Made by a program: the position numbers and the translations under genes
Source of the DNA: an uncultured Clostridia bacterium
Lineage (GTDB): Bacteria; Bacillota; Clostridia; Christensenellales; UBA1242
Reading direction: 5' to 3'
Length of the DNA stretch: 22,103 nucleotides
Assembly (NCBI GenBank): GCA_947625955.1
Contig: CANQQH010000007.1
Location: 1 to 22,103, forward strand
The notes under the pieces: model-generated
Databases searched by the model: none
Told to the model about the DNA's origin: nothing
The model's input: the letters and a program-made list of their open reading frames with translations, nothing else
Part shown: positions 21,441-22,103 of the stretch, one piece after another
Position numbering within the stretch: the stretch's first letter is position 1
How the letters are laid out: each line of letters starts with the position of its first letter

Positions 21441-22103
21441 ATGTTAATTGCTATTTTGCTCGTTATTGGTTTGTTGGTGATATCGGTGGCGGTTATCGCC
21501 CTGCTTTGCTATATCGCAAAAAGACGCCGTAACCTTTCAACCGAGGCGGAATATGTGAGAAAGAACCTCCCGGGAATAGACTGCGGAATGTGCGGCGAGA
21601 AAAACTGCGTTGAGCTCGCAAAGAAAATCGTTGAGGGCTCCAAAAAACCTGAGGAATGTAAGCTCATAAAACCCGAGATTGCAAGCAGAATCCGTCAAAA
21701 TATCAAGCAAAAAGAAGTCCAAACCGCAAAACTGGTTGCGCTCGTTAAGTGTAAGGGCGGCAAGCACGCGGAAGATAAATATATTTATAGCGGCGCCGAC
21801 AACTGCGCCATTCAAGAGAAGCTGCATTCGGGCTGCAAGGCGTGCAAGTTCGCATGCCTCGGCTGCGGCGACTGCGTGAAAGCGTGCAGATATAAAGCCA
21901 TCCACATCAACGATAGGGGAACGGCTGAGGTTGAAAGGGCAAAGTGTACTGGCTGCGGCGCGTGCGTTGCGTCCTGCCCAAACGGACTCATTTCAATGAA
22001 CAAACTTGAACTCTCGGTTGGCGTTATTTGCAATAACCAATCAAGCGAGCCCGGTATTGAAAAGAAGTGCTCAGTTGGTTGCACGCATTGCGGCAATTGC
22101 ATA
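21441..22103 (+). CDS. rnfB: RnfB ferredoxin-type subunit (3' partial)
   Basis: Reading is open from ATG 21441 to the window end (221 codons seen). One N-terminal helix (about 2-24) is followed by the Fe-S domain LPGIDCGMCGEKNC with C48, C51, C56 and C73. The conserved LVALVKCKG and YSGADNC segments come next, then ferredoxin clusters C139/142/145/149 and C169/172/175/179, and the start of another (CSVGCTHCGNC, 210-220). This matches clostridial-type RnfB with extra clusters, the ferredoxin-side subunit. Unlike the other subunits, its cofactor ligands look canonical. GGAGG overlaps the rnfA stop. The C-terminus and anything after it (including a displaced rnfG) lie beyond the window. Confidence 0.93.
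   Translation, partial: MLIAILLVIGLLVISVAVIALLCYIAKRRRNLSTEAEYVRKNLPGIDCGMCGEKNCVELAKKIVEGSKKPEECKLIKPEIASRIRQNIKQKEVQTAKLVALVKCKGGKHAEDKYIYSGADNCAIQEKLHSGCKACKFACLGCGDCVKACRYKAIHINDRGTAEVERAKCTGCGACVASCPNGLISMNKLELSVGVICNNQSSEPGIEKKCSVGCTHCGNCI

Overview
The window looks like chromosomal DNA from a member of the Bacillota, probably an uncultured Clostridia-type anaerobe. The signs are the YetF(DUF421)-DUF4363 pair, a SpoVB-like MOP flippase, an Rnf locus with a multi-cluster RnfB, large secreted or membrane-anchored surface proteins, strong AGGAGG-type ribosome binding sites and the standard stop codons. I see no rRNA, tRNA, CRISPR array, transposase or integrase.

Layout. (1) 2-2597: the C-terminal half of UvrA (cut by the window edge), then a YetF-family membrane protein overlapping a DUF4363 protein. 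(2) 2598-7105: two paralogous secreted proteins with right-handed beta-helix (polymorphic-membrane-protein-like) repeats. Each is preceded by the same promoter cassette, in which a homopolymeric G tract (8 G and 12 G) fills the -35/-10 spacer. This is the classic architecture of a phase-variable promoter. (3) 7125-9916: a GNAT-like protein on the minus strand, divergent from a MOP-superfamily flippase. (4) 10089-12926: a visibly AT-richer accessory cassette of five tightly spaced genes. These are a small protein resembling a polymorphic-toxin C-terminus, two paralogous zinc-ribbon proteins resembling CPCC-type immunity proteins, a DUF4417 protein and an HNH-type protein. The Shine-Dalgarno of the first gene lies in a perfect 8-bp hairpin. 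(5) 13027-16680 (minus): a 1217-residue surface protein with about four predicted beta-sandwich modules and a C-terminal membrane anchor. (6) 16799-17562: two half-size TSUP (TauE/SafE-like) permease genes with overlapping start and stop. (7) 17651-22103: an rnfC-rnfD-rnfE-rnfA-rnfB operon running off the window edge.

The most unusual system is the Rnf locus. All five frames are open and translationally coupled, but the flavin-binding subunit gene rnfG is absent between rnfD and rnfE. By remembered alignment, RnfC has also lost its glycine-rich FMN/NADH loop, the RnfD flavinylation site is changed (ATPL-type to GSPL), and the four membrane cysteines of RnfA and RnfE that normally hold the intramembrane iron-sulfur centre are replaced. 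The soluble ferredoxin-type clusters of RnfB and RnfC are retained. This points to an Rnf relative with its transmembrane electron path removed or rebuilt. The second highlight is the pair of G-tract promoters driving surface proteins. The third is the toxin/immunity-like cassette with its hairpin-masked ribosome binding site.
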